60,648 nt of DNA from CAYFJO01 sp964343305 (GCA_964343305.1 CAYFJO010000015.1:1-60648); one strand, 5' to 3'; positions 41,191-50,387 are shown, numbered from the stretch's first letter. The notes: generated by a model from the sequence alone, not told the origin. Program-made: numbers and translations.

Positions 41191-42702
41191 ATGAGCGAAA
41201 TCGCATCGACCATCGGGGTTCTCGATCAACTCGTGCAACGAGCGCGCGGCATGTACTCGTTGCCCGCGGTGGCGATGCAGGTGATGGAATTGACGAACCA
41301 TCCAACGGTTGATGCAGAAGCGCTGAAGGATTGTATTCAGAACGATCCGGCGCTGACGGCAAAGATCCTGCGAGTGGCGAACAGCAGCTTGTTTGGATTG
41401 AGTCGCAAAGTATCGGATCTCAACCAGGCGCTCGCCCTGCTGGGCACCAAGCCGCTGAAGATGCTGGTGTTGGGATTCAGTTTGCCGAAGGAACTGTTTG
41501 ACGGACTCGAGATGGAGGTCCTCCATCGCTATTGGCGACATACGTTGGTCAAGGCAATTGCCGCGCGCGAACTGGAGGAACGGTTTTGGAAATCATCCGG
41601 TGACGATGCCTTCATCGCGGGACTGCTGCAAGATATTGGCATGTTGGCATTGGTCCAAGATTTGGGTCAGTCGTACCTCACGTTTCTGAACCAAGTGTTC
41701 GCCGATGGTGGTGACCTGCTTGACTTGGAAATCGAAACCTTGGGGTTCGACCATGCAGCCTTCAGCGCACGGTTGCTGGACCATTGGGGATTGCCGGCGG
41801 TGCTTGCTCGAGCCGTCGCAGCGCCGCGAAACCCAAGCGAGTTGTTAAACTTGCCTCGTGAACACCGATCGTTGGCGCAGATTCTGTATGTCGCCGAATT
41901 GCTTGCGGAGATCTTGACTCAGGGCCGGGCCGAAGTGTTGGCGCTGTTGCTGGACGCCATGCAGTTGTTTCACGGAGTCTCGTTCGAGTCGCTGGAAGCG
42001 CTGGTCAGCAAGATGTCTGAAAAAATCGGTGAATTGGCGGACGTGCTATCTGTGAACTTGCCCGCGGATGTTGATTACCGCCAAGTCCTCGCCGAGGCTC
42101 ATGAGCGGTTGTCGTTGCTCGTCGAAGACTCTGGCGTTGGAGTGACACAATGTTTGGCCACGGCAAGCGGTGAGTCACAGCGCGAGCCAACACAGTCAGC
42201 GGTTGCTGTTGCGCCCGTGACGCAGCCACAGGACGCCGTTTACGAGGGAAGATTAAACGCCGCCATCAACTCCTGTCGCCGAGCGAGGTGTTCGATCAGT
42301 TTCCTGTTTGTCGAGATCGATCAGTTCGAAGATCTCGTGCTGCATTGTTCGTTGGACGGAGCCCAGCAACTTGCCAGCAGCCTGGAGTCGGTGATGGATC
42401 GCGTTTTCGATCCCGGAGATGTGCGGCTGTTTTGCGGCGACGGAGGTTTTGCGATCATCCTGGAAGACTGCGATCGGGCTCAAGGTGTCGAAATGGCACG
42501 ACAGATGATTCACGAAGTCCGCACCGATTCTCAAAAGCGATTCGTCGTGGGAGGCCACTCGCTGACGATTAGCATTGGCCTGGCCGCATTGACCATGCCG
42601 CCGAAGAATTTCGATGCACGCGAATTAGTCGAAGCGGCCGAACGATGCCTCTACGGAGCCAAGGCGTGTGGAGGCGACAGTTTCAAGAGCATTGACATTT
42701 AA
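41191..42702 (+). CDS. HDOD domain protein with a degenerate GGDEF domain
   Basis: 503 residues. An HDOD domain spans about 10-215: SLPAVAMQVMELTNHPTVDA, ALTAKILRVANSSLFGLSRK, FIAGLLQDIGMLALV and FDHAAFSARLLDHWGLP. HDOD proteins regulate signalling without known catalysis. After a linker, a C-terminal GGDEF-like fold (about 355-500) is visible from SISFLFVEIDQFEDLVLH and TISIGLAAL, but the active-site loop reads CGDGGF at 415-420 instead of GGDEF, so diguanylate cyclase activity is not expected. It could still bind GTP or a partner. The ATG at 41191 is chosen; the frame before it is unrelated. Confidence 0.85.
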   Translation: MSEIASTIGVLDQLVQRARGMYSLPAVAMQVMELTNHPTVDAEALKDCIQNDPALTAKILRVANSSLFGLSRKVSDLNQALALLGTKPLKMLVLGFSLPKELFDGLEMEVLHRYWRHTLVKAIAARELEERFWKSSGDDAFIAGLLQDIGMLALVQDLGQSYLTFLNQVFADGGDLLDLEIETLGFDHAAFSARLLDHWGLPAVLARAVAAPRNPSELLNLPREHRSLAQILYVAELLAEILTQGRAEVLALLLDAMQLFHGVSFESLEALVSKMSEKIGELADVLSVNLPADVDYRQVLAEAHERLSLLVEDSGVGVTQCLATASGESQREPTQSAVAVAPVTQPQDAVYEGRLNAAINSCRRARCSISFLFVEIDQFEDLVLHCSLDGAQQLASSLESVMDRVFDPGDVRLFCGDGGFAIILEDCDRAQGVEMARQMIHEVRTDSQKRFVVGGHSLTISIGLAALTMPPKNFDARELVEAAERCLYGAKACGGDSFKSIDI

Positions 42703-42785
42703 CAATGTCCAAATCCCAATGACCAATGACCAACGGGACAGACTGCAACCGTGCTTGGGCATTGGACATTGGAGCTTGGTCATTT
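42703..42785. repeat. Intergenic inverted/direct repeat mix
   Basis: CAATGTCCAA (42703-42712) pairs with TTGGACATTG (42762-42771), and AATGACCAA copies, present twice in tandem, pair with TTGGTCATT at 42777-42785. This is an imperfect long hairpin between the HDOD gene and the protease gene, in the position of a terminator. Elements built from the words CCAATGACC and ATTGGACAT are common in planctomycete intergenic DNA (from memory, not checked). Confidence 0.5.
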
Positions 42786-42831
42786 CTTCCGCGGGTATTT
42801 CAACTCTCGGTCATTTGGTATTCTGACAATC

Positions 42832-43905
42832 ATGTCCGACGCGAATCCACTTTTCGATGAATCCTCGCCGAGCGACGCCGCGAATCCATCGAAGTCACCC
42901 GCGTATCGGATGGACAATGATTACGTGGTCGCTGAATTGGCGAACGGTTCCAAGCCGTCCGCCGAAGAGCAACTGGCCGAGATCGAGCGTCAATACGTAG
43001 CACATCAAAGAAAGCGGAAGACCCGAACGCCGATCATTCTGTTTCTGCTCACCTGTGTCTCCACGTTTTGGGTCGGGGCGACAAACTGGATGCCCTTGCA
43101 CATCATTTCGATCTGCCTGGGGACGTCCAGCTTGTTGCCGCTTCGGCACGCGTTGCTCGTCTATTGGGACCAAGGCCTGATTTACATGGCTTGTGTGTTG
43201 GCGATTTTGATGACACACGAGATGGGGCATTTCATCGCCACGCTGTGTCATCGCATCCGAGCAAGTTTGCCATATTTCTTGCCGTTTCCGATCAACCCCA
43301 TTGGCACATTCGGGGCCGTGATCATGATGGACGCGATGCGGGCCGATCGAAAACAGATGTTTGATATCGGAATCGCCGGGCCGATCGCCGGCTTGGTGGT
43401 CGCGGTGCCGATCATGTGGTACGGCGTCGCGACGTTGGATTTGACGGTGCCGGTGGGAGGTGCCATCAAACTTCACATGCCGCTGGCAGTTCACTGGTTG
43501 ATGAACCTTTACCATCCAGATGCCTACGAGCCCGGTAGCGGTGTTTGGATCACGCAACTCAATCCGTATTTCATGGCCGGGTGGGTTGGCTTGCTCGTCA
43601 CGGGGCTGAACATGATTCCCGTCAGTCAACTGGACGGCGGCCACATTACTTACACGCTGTTTGGCAAAGCGGCGCATTGGATCGCTCGCGCGTTCATGGT
43701 GGGTGCGATTGCTTACATCGTCTACACAGGCAACCCGGCGTTGATCATCATGGTCATCTTGATCGTGTTGATCGGCACAGACCATCCGCCGACGAAGAAC
43801 GACCGCGAGCCGATCGGTGTGTTTCGAACGATTCTTGGATACGGGTCGTTGGCGATCCCGATTCTTTGTTTTCCGCCCCGAGTGATGGAAGTGTTTGGCG
43901 GATAA
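42832..43905 (+). CDS. Membrane M50 (site-2 protease-like) metallopeptidase
   Basis: 357 residues with about seven membrane helices. The zinc-binding helix is LMTHEMGHFIA (HEMGH at 129-133) and the second metal ligand lies in the distant VSQLDGGHITY motif, both inside membrane helices, as in the EGY1/FtsEX-type M50 branch with a conserved SLPYFLPFPINPIGTFGAVI segment. The first 60 residues are cytosolic and charged. M50 proteases cut membrane-spanning substrates, typically anti-sigma factors; the target here is unknown. The start at 42832 (MSDANPLF) replaces a longer frame that runs through the preceding repeat. Confidence 0.88.
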   Translation: MSDANPLFDESSPSDAANPSKSPAYRMDNDYVVAELANGSKPSAEEQLAEIERQYVAHQRKRKTRTPIILFLLTCVSTFWVGATNWMPLHIISICLGTSSLLPLRHALLVYWDQGLIYMACVLAILMTHEMGHFIATLCHRIRASLPYFLPFPINPIGTFGAVIMMDAMRADRKQMFDIGIAGPIAGLVVAVPIMWYGVATLDLTVPVGGAIKLHMPLAVHWLMNLYHPDAYEPGSGVWITQLNPYFMAGWVGLLVTGLNMIPVSQLDGGHITYTLFGKAAHWIARAFMVGAIAYIVYTGNPALIIMVILIVLIGTDHPPTKNDREPIGVFRTILGYGSLAIPILCFPPRVMEVFGG

Positions 43906-44173
43906 GTGTCCGTTTAAGCAACAAGTCAACAGAATTGCGTCTCTTGTTGCATCTTGAGACACGCTGTTTGATAACGGACCAGTGCCACTTGCTGAAATCC
44001 GCCAAGGATTCAGGTAATCTAGTGATTTGGCACATTGGTACATGAATTGCCTCTCCGTTGCCGAATAGGAAACAGCTTGTGTTCATTCGGCTTGCGGTTT
44101 TGTTCGTTGGGTGTCCATTTTTCTTCAACAAGACTTCGAATGAGAAGGCGGCGATCAGTCGCCGCACTCCAAA

Positions 44174-46699
44174 ATGAAAACATATCACTTCATGGCGTTG
44201 GTCATCGCGTTGTCCCTATTCTCGCGTACCGTCTTCGGCGACCCGTGCGGAATGGTGCCACCACCGGCGATCTTTGTGAAAGGCGTCGAACTGAAAGAAG
44301 CCAAGATCAGACGAATCGGCGTTCAAAAGACGTACATCTTCTACAAGGATGGCTTGGAGACGATGGTCTTGCGGCCTGGTTTTTCCGGCAACGTCGATCA
44401 GTTTGGTATGTTGATTCCGTTTCCTTCGCCTCCGGCAATCCGCAAAGTTGCGGACAATATCTTTGAACAGATTGTCAACGCCATCGATCCTCCGGAGGTC
44501 GTCGTTGACCTGCGGCCTCAACCGCGCGGTTTTGGTGGCGGAGGTTTTGGCATGGGTGGATTCGGCGGCGGTGGCATGGGTGGTGGATTGGGTTTCTCCG
44601 TGCCGAAGGACGAAGTCAAAGTGATCGAGCAAAAGGCAGTCGGGATGTACGAAGTCGCCGTACTTGCCGCGGGCAGTGCTCGGGCGCTGAAGAAATGGAT
44701 GGACAATCACAAGTACAGATACCCGAGTGGCATGGAGACCGTGTGTCCTGACTATGTGGAATTGGGCTGGTGTTTTGTCGCGGTGAAAACCAAAGTCAAT
44801 CAACAGGACGCTTCCGAGCCGCGTCCGGGACAACGCAAGATCGAAAACGATTTGCCAGCCGATGCTTTGTTTGACGGCTACGTGCAAGCGATGGGGTTTC
44901 GGTTTCCCACTCGCGAGCCCGTGATCCCCATGAGGTTGTCTGTGTTTAACGAGGGCGAGTTGCGCAACGTGGTGTACATGCTCACGGATGATCCGATGCA
45001 GATCGAGCAACTGCCATCAAACATGGTCAAGCGACAGATTCCTGGAACGCAGTTGTATCGCAATCTGACAAAGCCGCTGCCATTGCGAGTCCTCGGTGGT
45101 CGCGCCAAAGACATGCCGCGGGCTCGGTTGCGCCAGTTGCCGATCGAGCGTGATCAAACTGTAAAGAATGGCATCGCCGCGGAACTGTTTGCCGCGGACA
45201 TGTTTGCGGCTCGAACGCAGCGCTTGACGAATGATTACGAGCACATGGAAGCCCAGTTGCTGTCGATTAGCGAATCACTCGACCTGCGTGGCGAAAGGAT
45301 CGATGCACGGATCCGATCTTTGTTCGCCCAAGAAAGGCATCGCATCATGGCGAAGGCGCTCATCGGCCTGAAGGACATGACGTTAACAGTCATCGATGGT
45401 GATTTTCCCCGCGACGTCATCGGCTCGCAGAATCTGACGCTGGCGTCGTATCAGGTGCCAAACGACAAGAATCGTTCGGAACATTACGACTCAAAAACGC
45501 TGGGTCCCGCTGGCAAGAAGAACGGCATGCTCTACCTCGGCGCAGTTGAGATCAACAAAGGGGAAGCACGCATTGCGGCCAACCTCAGTCGTGCGTCCCG
45601 TGCGCGATGGGGAACGTCCGCTTGGTTGTACGCCGTGGCTTGTGCTTTTACTGCGGGAGTTCTGTTGGCATCTCGACGTCGAGTTTCTCGGCGTGTGGTC
45701 TCAACGGGAATGGTACTTTGCATTTTGAGTTTGCCGCTCGCAGGAATAGCGTCCAAGGGAGTGCCTGAACTGCGCCGCCTGCTCGATCAACTGGCAGATG
45801 GTCGCACGGCACCAGATGCCGTCGATGAGATCGCAGCGTTCGGCGATGCCGCGATTCCCGCATTGATCCATCAAACCCGATCCAAGGAGGTGACTCGAAA
45901 AGGCTGGGCGATCGTCGCTCTGAGCACAATTGGCGGCAGCCAAGCGGCCGATCAATTGAAAGTCCTTTATTCGAATCACAAGAACCACACCGTCGTGAAG
46001 ATCTGGGCGGCAGCGGCCATGCTCAAAGTTGCTCAAACGCCGGACGAGATGATGGAAATCGTCGCAATGGCCCGCTCCTATCCGTCTTTGGTGCGACCCA
46101 TCAGCATCGAATTGAAAAAGAAAGCGCGGCGTGACGACATCGATCAAGGAGCCGAAGGATTGCTGGCAGTAGCTGTCACGCTGCCCGAAGTCGAACAGGC
46201 CGTGGCTCGCGACATTTTGAGCCTCGGAGCAGAGCCATTGATCGACGTCATGGTGAGCGCCCAAAGCCCATTGGTGCGGCGGAAAGCGGCCAGTTATGTT
46301 GCCACCATTGGAGCGTCGGACACCAGCAGCAAAGCCGTTGGCATGGCTGTCGCCAAGGCCCTTCGTTTCAATCCCATGTTTGAAAATCCAGTTTGGCTAG
46401 GCGGACCACTGTTTCTGCCTTCGATCAAATGGCAGCAGGCGGAAGCGCGGCTTGTTGTCCGCGAGTTGATTGCGTGGCGACTGTGGGCCGAGTTGAACGG
46501 CAAGACCCAGATCGCTCGGCAATTGGAAAACAACTTGCGAAACAATCAACTTTCATCGCAGGCAAAGTACACCGTGCCACGCGCGTTCGGACTCGTGGGC
46601 TGGCTCAATGCTTGGAAGGAAATCGCGGGCGTGAAAAGCCTCCGATCGATCTTGGCAGCTCAAGGCGCGGTCGATCGCTACGCTCACTTGCTTGACTAG
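44174..46699 (+). CDS. Secreted DUF2330 protein with membrane anchor and HEAT-like C-terminus
   Basis: 841 residues. A signal peptide (MALVIALSLFSRTVFG) leads into DPCGMVPPPAIFVKG and a beta-rich DUF2330-like domain (QKTYIFYKDGLETMVLRPGF, DQFGMLIPFPSPPAIRKVAD). A Gly-rich linker at about 115-138 interrupts it. Near residues 475-530 there are two hydrophobic segments (LYAVACAFTAGVLLASR; GMVLCILSLPLAGIA). The last 310 residues form HEAT-like repeats (EIAAFGDAAIPALIHQTRSK, GWAIVALSTIGGSQAADQL). DUF2330 has no known activity. The combination of surface domain, anchor and solenoid suggests an envelope scaffold. The N-terminal DPCG cysteine could form a disulphide. Confidence 0.75.
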   Translation: MKTYHFMALVIALSLFSRTVFGDPCGMVPPPAIFVKGVELKEAKIRRIGVQKTYIFYKDGLETMVLRPGFSGNVDQFGMLIPFPSPPAIRKVADNIFEQIVNAIDPPEVVVDLRPQPRGFGGGGFGMGGFGGGGMGGGLGFSVPKDEVKVIEQKAVGMYEVAVLAAGSARALKKWMDNHKYRYPSGMETVCPDYVELGWCFVAVKTKVNQQDASEPRPGQRKIENDLPADALFDGYVQAMGFRFPTREPVIPMRLSVFNEGELRNVVYMLTDDPMQIEQLPSNMVKRQIPGTQLYRNLTKPLPLRVLGGRAKDMPRARLRQLPIERDQTVKNGIAAELFAADMFAARTQRLTNDYEHMEAQLLSISESLDLRGERIDARIRSLFAQERHRIMAKALIGLKDMTLTVIDGDFPRDVIGSQNLTLASYQVPNDKNRSEHYDSKTLGPAGKKNGMLYLGAVEINKGEARIAANLSRASRARWGTSAWLYAVACAFTAGVLLASRRRVSRRVVSTGMVLCILSLPLAGIASKGVPELRRLLDQLADGRTAPDAVDEIAAFGDAAIPALIHQTRSKEVTRKGWAIVALSTIGGSQAADQLKVLYSNHKNHTVVKIWAAAAMLKVAQTPDEMMEIVAMARSYPSLVRPISIELKKKARRDDIDQGAEGLLAVAVTLPEVEQAVARDILSLGAEPLIDVMVSAQSPLVRRKAASYVATIGASDTSSKAVGMAVAKALRFNPMFENPVWLGGPLFLPSIKWQQAEARLVVRELIAWRLWAELNGKTQIARQLENNLRNNQLSSQAKYTVPRAFGLVGWLNAWKEIAGVKSLRSILAAQGAVDRYAHLLD

Positions 46700-46806
46700 T
46701 GCTATGCTAGCAACGCAGGTGAGTACTCGCGCGCAATCGCTCTTGTCGCGTTGAACAGATCTTCATTACTATGCGATCGCAGCTTACTCGGACAGCGCCA
46801 CTTTTC

Positions 46807-46875
46807 GTTTAACGCCAAGCCGGCAGGCGCTGGCGTCGACCACATCCGCCGGCGCCTGCCGGCTTGGCGTTAAAC
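46807..46875. repeat. Perfect 24-bp inverted repeat pair
   Basis: The arms 46807-46830 and 46852-46875 are exact reverse complements around a 21-bp spacer. Each begins with GTTTAACGCCAAGCCGGCAG. The core CGCC...GGCG also folds within an arm. It ends 31 bp before the lpxD start, so it is at the lpxD promoter or in its leader. Same double-hairpin layout as the REPIN-like elements, but without a GTAG foot. Confidence 0.75.
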
Positions 46876-46905
46876 AAGTTTTTCCCAGGAAAGGAATCCG
46901 TCGAA

Positions 46906-47961
46906 ATGAGCCTCTCTCTTCGTGAGATCGCAGATCTAATTGATGGCCAACTTGTTGGCGACGGCGAGATTCTAATTTCCGGCGCGGAAACGATCCGGGA
47001 TGCAGGGCCGCAAGACATCACGTTGGCAGACGATGCAAAGTTTGCGAGCAAATTGAAGCAGTCCAAAGCGGCCGCCGTGGTCGTGGACGCGGACTTTCAA
47101 CCCGTGGGCATTCCCACGATCACGGTTGAGGATGTTCACGTCGCCTTTCAAATACTCGCCGCGCATTTTCGTCCGCCGCGCGAACGTGGACGTTGCGGCG
47201 TCAGTGCGCATGCACACATCAGCCCGACGGCCACGATCGCAAACGACGTTGACATTTATCCCGGAGCGTACGTTGATTCAGATGTTGAAGTTGGTGAGGG
47301 ATCGACGATTCATTCGGGATCGCGGATTCTGGCCGGAACTAGAATCGGCGCGAATGTCACGATTCTGCCGAACGTCGTCATTTACGAAGACACGGTGATT
47401 GGCGACCGTTCGACTATCCACTCGGGCACGGTGATTGGGTGTTACGGTTTTGGCTATTCGACCAAGGATGGCCGCCACCATCTATGCGCTCAACTGGGCA
47501 ATGTCGAAATCGGATCGGATGTCGAGATCGGCGCGGGGACGACCATTGATCGCGGCACGTACTCATCAACAAAGATCGGCGACGGCACAAAGATCGACAA
47601 CCAAGTACACATCGCCCATAACTGTCGAATTGGTCGGCATAATCTGTTGTGTGCACAGGTCGGACTCGCGGGCAGTTGCTCGACGGGCGACTACGTTGTC
47701 ATGGCGGGACAAGTCGGAGTGGCAGACCACCTGCACATTGGCGACCAGGCTGTGCTGTGTGCGAAAACGGGAGTCATCAATGACGTTCCTGGCGGCGAAA
47801 TGCATTTCGGTATCCCAGGAACACCACGCCGTGAAAAAATGCTGCAACTAGCCGCGATCGGCAAACTGCCAGAGATGCGCAAACGGCTCAAAGAATTGGA
47901 GCGCCGTCTGGATGCGATTGATGACCAGCAGTCGTTGTCGAACAAGCCGGAAGCAGCATGA
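46906..47961 (+). CDS. lpxD: UDP-3-O-acylglucosamine N-acyltransferase
   Basis: 351 residues. The N-terminal uridine-binding domain (SLREIADLIDGQLVGDGEIL, ISGAETIRDAGPQDITLADD) is followed by a left-handed beta-helix with about 25 hexapeptide repeats (IGANVTILPNVVIYEDTVIG; IGSDVEIGAGTTIDRGTYSS). The catalytic His lies in VHIAHNCRIG, and YGFGYSTKDGRHHL is the family loop. LpxD adds the N-linked acyl chain in lipid A synthesis in the cytoplasm. The ATG at 46906 has AGGAAAGGA at 46888-46896; the 14-codon longer frame begins inside the palindrome and is rejected. Its last codon overlaps lpxI (ATGA), giving a two-gene lipid A operon. Confidence 0.95.
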   Translation: MSLSLREIADLIDGQLVGDGEILISGAETIRDAGPQDITLADDAKFASKLKQSKAAAVVVDADFQPVGIPTITVEDVHVAFQILAAHFRPPRERGRCGVSAHAHISPTATIANDVDIYPGAYVDSDVEVGEGSTIHSGSRILAGTRIGANVTILPNVVIYEDTVIGDRSTIHSGTVIGCYGFGYSTKDGRHHLCAQLGNVEIGSDVEIGAGTTIDRGTYSSTKIGDGTKIDNQVHIAHNCRIGRHNLLCAQVGLAGSCSTGDYVVMAGQVGVADHLHIGDQAVLCAKTGVINDVPGGEMHFGIPGTPRREKMLQLAAIGKLPEMRKRLKELERRLDAIDDQQSLSNKPEAA

Positions 47962-48836
47962 ACGCACCGCGTATTGGTCTCGTTGCTGGCTGGGGAAGAT
48001 ACCCCATCCTCGTCGCCGAAACGCTTCAGCGGCATGGCATCGACGTCTTTTGTCTGGGAATCAAAGGCCACGCGGATCCCGTTCTTGCGGAGATCTGCCA
48101 CGACTTTCGGCCCATTGGCATCGCCAAACTTGGGGCACAGATTCGCTATTTTCGCCGCCACAAGATCACCCACGCGACGATGGCCGGCAAGATTTTCAAG
48201 CACAGGGTGCTCTATCATGGGTTGGGTTGGATTGGCCATTTGCCCGACTGGCGTTTCCTGCGTGTGGGACTGCCTTATTTCATTACCAATACCAAGAGTC
48301 GCCAGGACGATACTTTGCTCTCGGCGTTCGTGGAAGCGTTTGCCAAAGATGGGATTCATTTCGAACCAGCGACCGATTTTGTGCCGGAGTTACTCGTGAA
48401 AAACGGATCATTGACGTGGGGACGACCAAGCAGCACGGAGTGGAAAGATATTCAATTCGGCTGGGGCGTGGCGAAAGAGATCGGCCGGATGGACATTGGC
48501 CAAACGGTGGTGATCAAGAATCAAAGCGTCGTGGCCGTGGAAGCCATCGAAGGGACAGACGAGTGCATTCGCCGAGCTGGCGAGCTATGTCCGCAAGGGG
48601 GCCTAACGGTGGTGAAGGTTGCCAAACCGCAACAGGATATGAGATTTGACGTGCCGGCGATCGGCGTCGGCACGTTGAAGTCGATCGCGCAAGCGGGCGG
48701 GCGGGTGTTGGCCATCGAAGCCGGAAAAACCATTGTCATCGACGCAGATGAGGTCGCTGATTTCGCGCGGAAACACGGGATTTCGGTGGTGGCGGTTGAT
48801 GCGGACGAGATAAACGTGCGCCGTACAGCAGCCTGA
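47958..48836 (+). CDS. lpxI: UDP-2,3-diacylglucosamine pyrophosphatase LpxI
   Basis: 292 residues of the LpxI (former DUF1009) family. The N-terminal Rossmann-like unit begins IGLVAGWGRYPILVAETLQR; the C-terminal catalytic domain contains SRQDDTLLSAFVEAFAKDGI, GIGVAKEIG-type IQFGWGVAKEIGRMDIGQTV, VAVEAIEGTDECIRRAGEL, VKVAKPQQDMRFDVPAIGVG and the closing VIDADEVADFARKHGISVVA. It cleaves UDP-2,3-diacylglucosamine to lipid X plus UMP and replaces LpxH in many bacteria. It is translationally coupled to lpxD. A diverged second copy of its last 37 codons lies at 50388-50500, after about 1.5 kb of mixed debris. Confidence 0.95.
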   Translation: MNAPRIGLVAGWGRYPILVAETLQRHGIDVFCLGIKGHADPVLAEICHDFRPIGIAKLGAQIRYFRRHKITHATMAGKIFKHRVLYHGLGWIGHLPDWRFLRVGLPYFITNTKSRQDDTLLSAFVEAFAKDGIHFEPATDFVPELLVKNGSLTWGRPSSTEWKDIQFGWGVAKEIGRMDIGQTVVIKNQSVVAVEAIEGTDECIRRAGELCPQGGLTVVKVAKPQQDMRFDVPAIGVGTLKSIAQAGGRVLAIEAGKTIVIDADEVADFARKHGISVVAVDADEINVRRTAA

Positions 48837-48955
48837 GGCCGATTTGGACCAAGAGTGCTCAATTCTTCGCCAGTCACCGGGCCTGCAAGAAATCTTGTGT
48901 CAGCTACCGGGAATTGGTAGACCTTTCCTTTTTTTCTAACACAGGAGACCGAAGC

Positions 48956-49094
48956 ATGGACGCTTCTTTGCAAGACCGCGCAGAACGATTGGCCCGTGAA
49001 ATGGCAAGCCAGGCTGAAACAACCAACGACGTCAACAGTCTGATGCGGCTGATGATGAAATCGGCCCTGGAACGAATGCTCGATACCGAAATGG
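48956..49094 (+). pseudogene. N-terminal fragment of a mutator-type (IS256-like) transposase
   Basis: After a good ribosome site (CAGGAGACC) the ATG at 48956 encodes MDASLQDRAERLAREMASQA and LMRLMMKSALERMLDTEM, the pattern with which many IS256-family transposases begin before their DDE core. The similarity stops after about 46 residues and the frame ends at 49162 in unrelated sequence. No terminal repeats or catalytic residues remain. Assignment is by pattern only. Confidence 0.5.
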
Positions 49095-49158
49095 AGAATA
49101 GTCGCTGTATGTGCACAACATCCATTCTGATTCCGACGATTAAAGTTGCTGCGGGGTG

Positions 49159-49803
49159 TTAACTGATGTGATTGATGACCAGGCGCACAAGTTTAGCGAC
49201 GTTGTCGACTTCCAGTTTTTCAAGGATGCTGGCTCGGTGGTTGTCGACTGTCTTGGGACTGATGTCGAGCGCACTGGCAATCTTCTTTGTTGATAGGCCC
49301 TGTGCCAGCAATTTCATTATTTCACGCTTTCGGTTGGAAAGTTGCGCCACGCGCTGAGCGACGTAGGCATGTTGGGCTTGCTCGCGCCGCGTGGCGGCAT
49401 CCATTTTGATGGCCTCGTGGATGCGATCCAGCAGCAATTGCGGGCTGTAAGATTTTTGTATGAAGTCGATTGCTCCTGTGCGAATTGCTTGCGTGGCGAC
49501 GGAAAGTTCGGCGTGTGCCGAGATCATAATGATTGGGAGAGGCGACCCTTCGTCAACAAGCCGCTGCTGTAGCTCCAAACCACTCATGCCGGGCATGCGA
49601 ACGTCTAGAATCAGGCACCCTGGAATGTCTGACCGATAAGAATCAAGAAACTCCTGAGCCGAAGAAAACGCCTCGACCTTGAGGTCCACGGAGCGTGCCA
49701 AGATAGAAATCGATTTGCGGACAACCGAATCGTCGTCAACGATGAACACTGTTGCCAGTTCTGTTCTAGCTTTGGTGTCGCCACCCGTCTTTTCAAATAC
49801 CAT
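49159..49803 (-). CDS. Orphan FixJ-family response regulator
   Basis: 214 residues: receiver with VFIVDDDSVVRKSISIL, phosphoacceptor CLILDVRMPGMSG, MISAHAELSVATQAI and DFIQKSYSPQLLL (Lys present), then a LuxR-type HTH (LSNRKREIMKLLAQGLSTKK, IASALDISPKTVDNHR). No histidine kinase gene is adjacent, unlike the FixJ gene at 6825. Its upstream region has a TTGACA promoter and inverted repeats that could be its own operators. It sits inside a zone of gene fragments between lpxI and the ribosomal operon and may have arrived with them. The ATG at 49803 is the only good start. Confidence 0.9.
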   Translation of the reverse strand: MVFEKTGGDTKARTELATVFIVDDDSVVRKSISILARSVDLKVEAFSSAQEFLDSYRSDIPGCLILDVRMPGMSGLELQQRLVDEGSPLPIIMISAHAELSVATQAIRTGAIDFIQKSYSPQLLLDRIHEAIKMDAATRREQAQHAYVAQRVAQLSNRKREIMKLLAQGLSTKKIASALDISPKTVDNHRASILEKLEVDNVAKLVRLVINHIS

Positions 49804-49864
49804 CGCATGCTACCCTGTTCTGGTGTGAGTGTAGTAGCCACCCCCCCAATCCGACCCTACAAGT

Positions 49865-49892
49865 TGTATCGACCCGCGACCGAAGGTGTCAA
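49865..49892 (-). promoter_or_regulatory. Promoter of the orphan FixJ-type gene
   Basis: On the minus strand a perfect TTGACA (49892-49887) is followed after 16 bp by GATACA (49870-49865), about 60 bp before the regulator start. The -10 match is weak (3 of 6). Confidence 0.45.
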
Positions 49893-49900
49893 GCACGCTT

Positions 49901-49953
49901 ATTCCTGAGCGGAATAGGGAATCTGCCTATCCCGTAGGTGGAATTACCTACGG
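49901..49953. promoter_or_regulatory. Cluster of inverted repeats upstream of the FixJ-type gene
   Basis: CCGTAGGT-GGAATT-ACCTACGG (49932-49953) is a perfect 8-bp palindrome, and ATTCC-TGAGC-GGAAT (49901-49915) is a second one; GGAATAGGGA and its relative CCTATCCC lie between. They sit 10-60 bp upstream of the predicted -35, the usual position for activator sites of LuxR-type regulators. That the adjacent regulator binds them is inference. Confidence 0.5.
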
Positions 49954-50005
49954 TTTGTCGACTGAGCACTCTCAACCGGTAACCAATGGTCACGATGGTC
50001 CCTTC

Positions 50006-50368
50006 GGGGGACTGCATGGCGTCATCGGTAAGGACCTCGAGCAGCAACCCCGGCACCTGTTGCGCCTTGGCGGCAACCGTTAGCTGCGCATCCCTCGGCT
50101 TGCCGCCATTTTGAAAGCCCATGAAGTAATCGTAACCATGACTGGTGGGATGATGTTCCTCCTTCCGACTTCCCAGGCGCCATTTGCCGATAAGCCCCGT
50201 TGTGTAACCGGCATTTTGCAACAAGAGGAGCCAAGCGACAAATTCTGGGTCCAGTCCGTTGGCATCCCAGTCCGGGATTTTCAGCTCGCTGGAGAAGCGA
50301 CTGCTCATGAAAGTCCCCCGAGATGGACCACAGATGTGCGTCGTCGTGAACGCCGTGCGGAAAACTCC
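50006..50368 (-). pseudogene. Internal fragment of a sulfatase gene
   Basis: On the minus strand FRTAFTTTHICGPSRGTFMS contains the sulfatase C-x-P-S-R active-site signature (the Cys becomes formylglycine), and LLQNAGYTTGLIGKWRLGSR matches the second family motif, with Arg replacing the conserved His of GKWHLG. HPTSHGYDYFMGFQNGG follows. The N-terminal metal-binding DD motif and everything after residue about 150 of the usual 450-500 are absent, and upstream the frame reads antisense through the lpxI-tail copy. This is a dead fragment of a common planctomycete family. Confidence 0.75.
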
Positions 50369-50387
50369 AAACAAGAAAAAGGAATAA

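Noticed and set aside
42895..44043. 382-codon minus-strand ORF
   Set aside because: Opposite the M50 protease gene, which has the HEMGH and LDGGH motifs; His/Arg/Gln-rich antisense translation.
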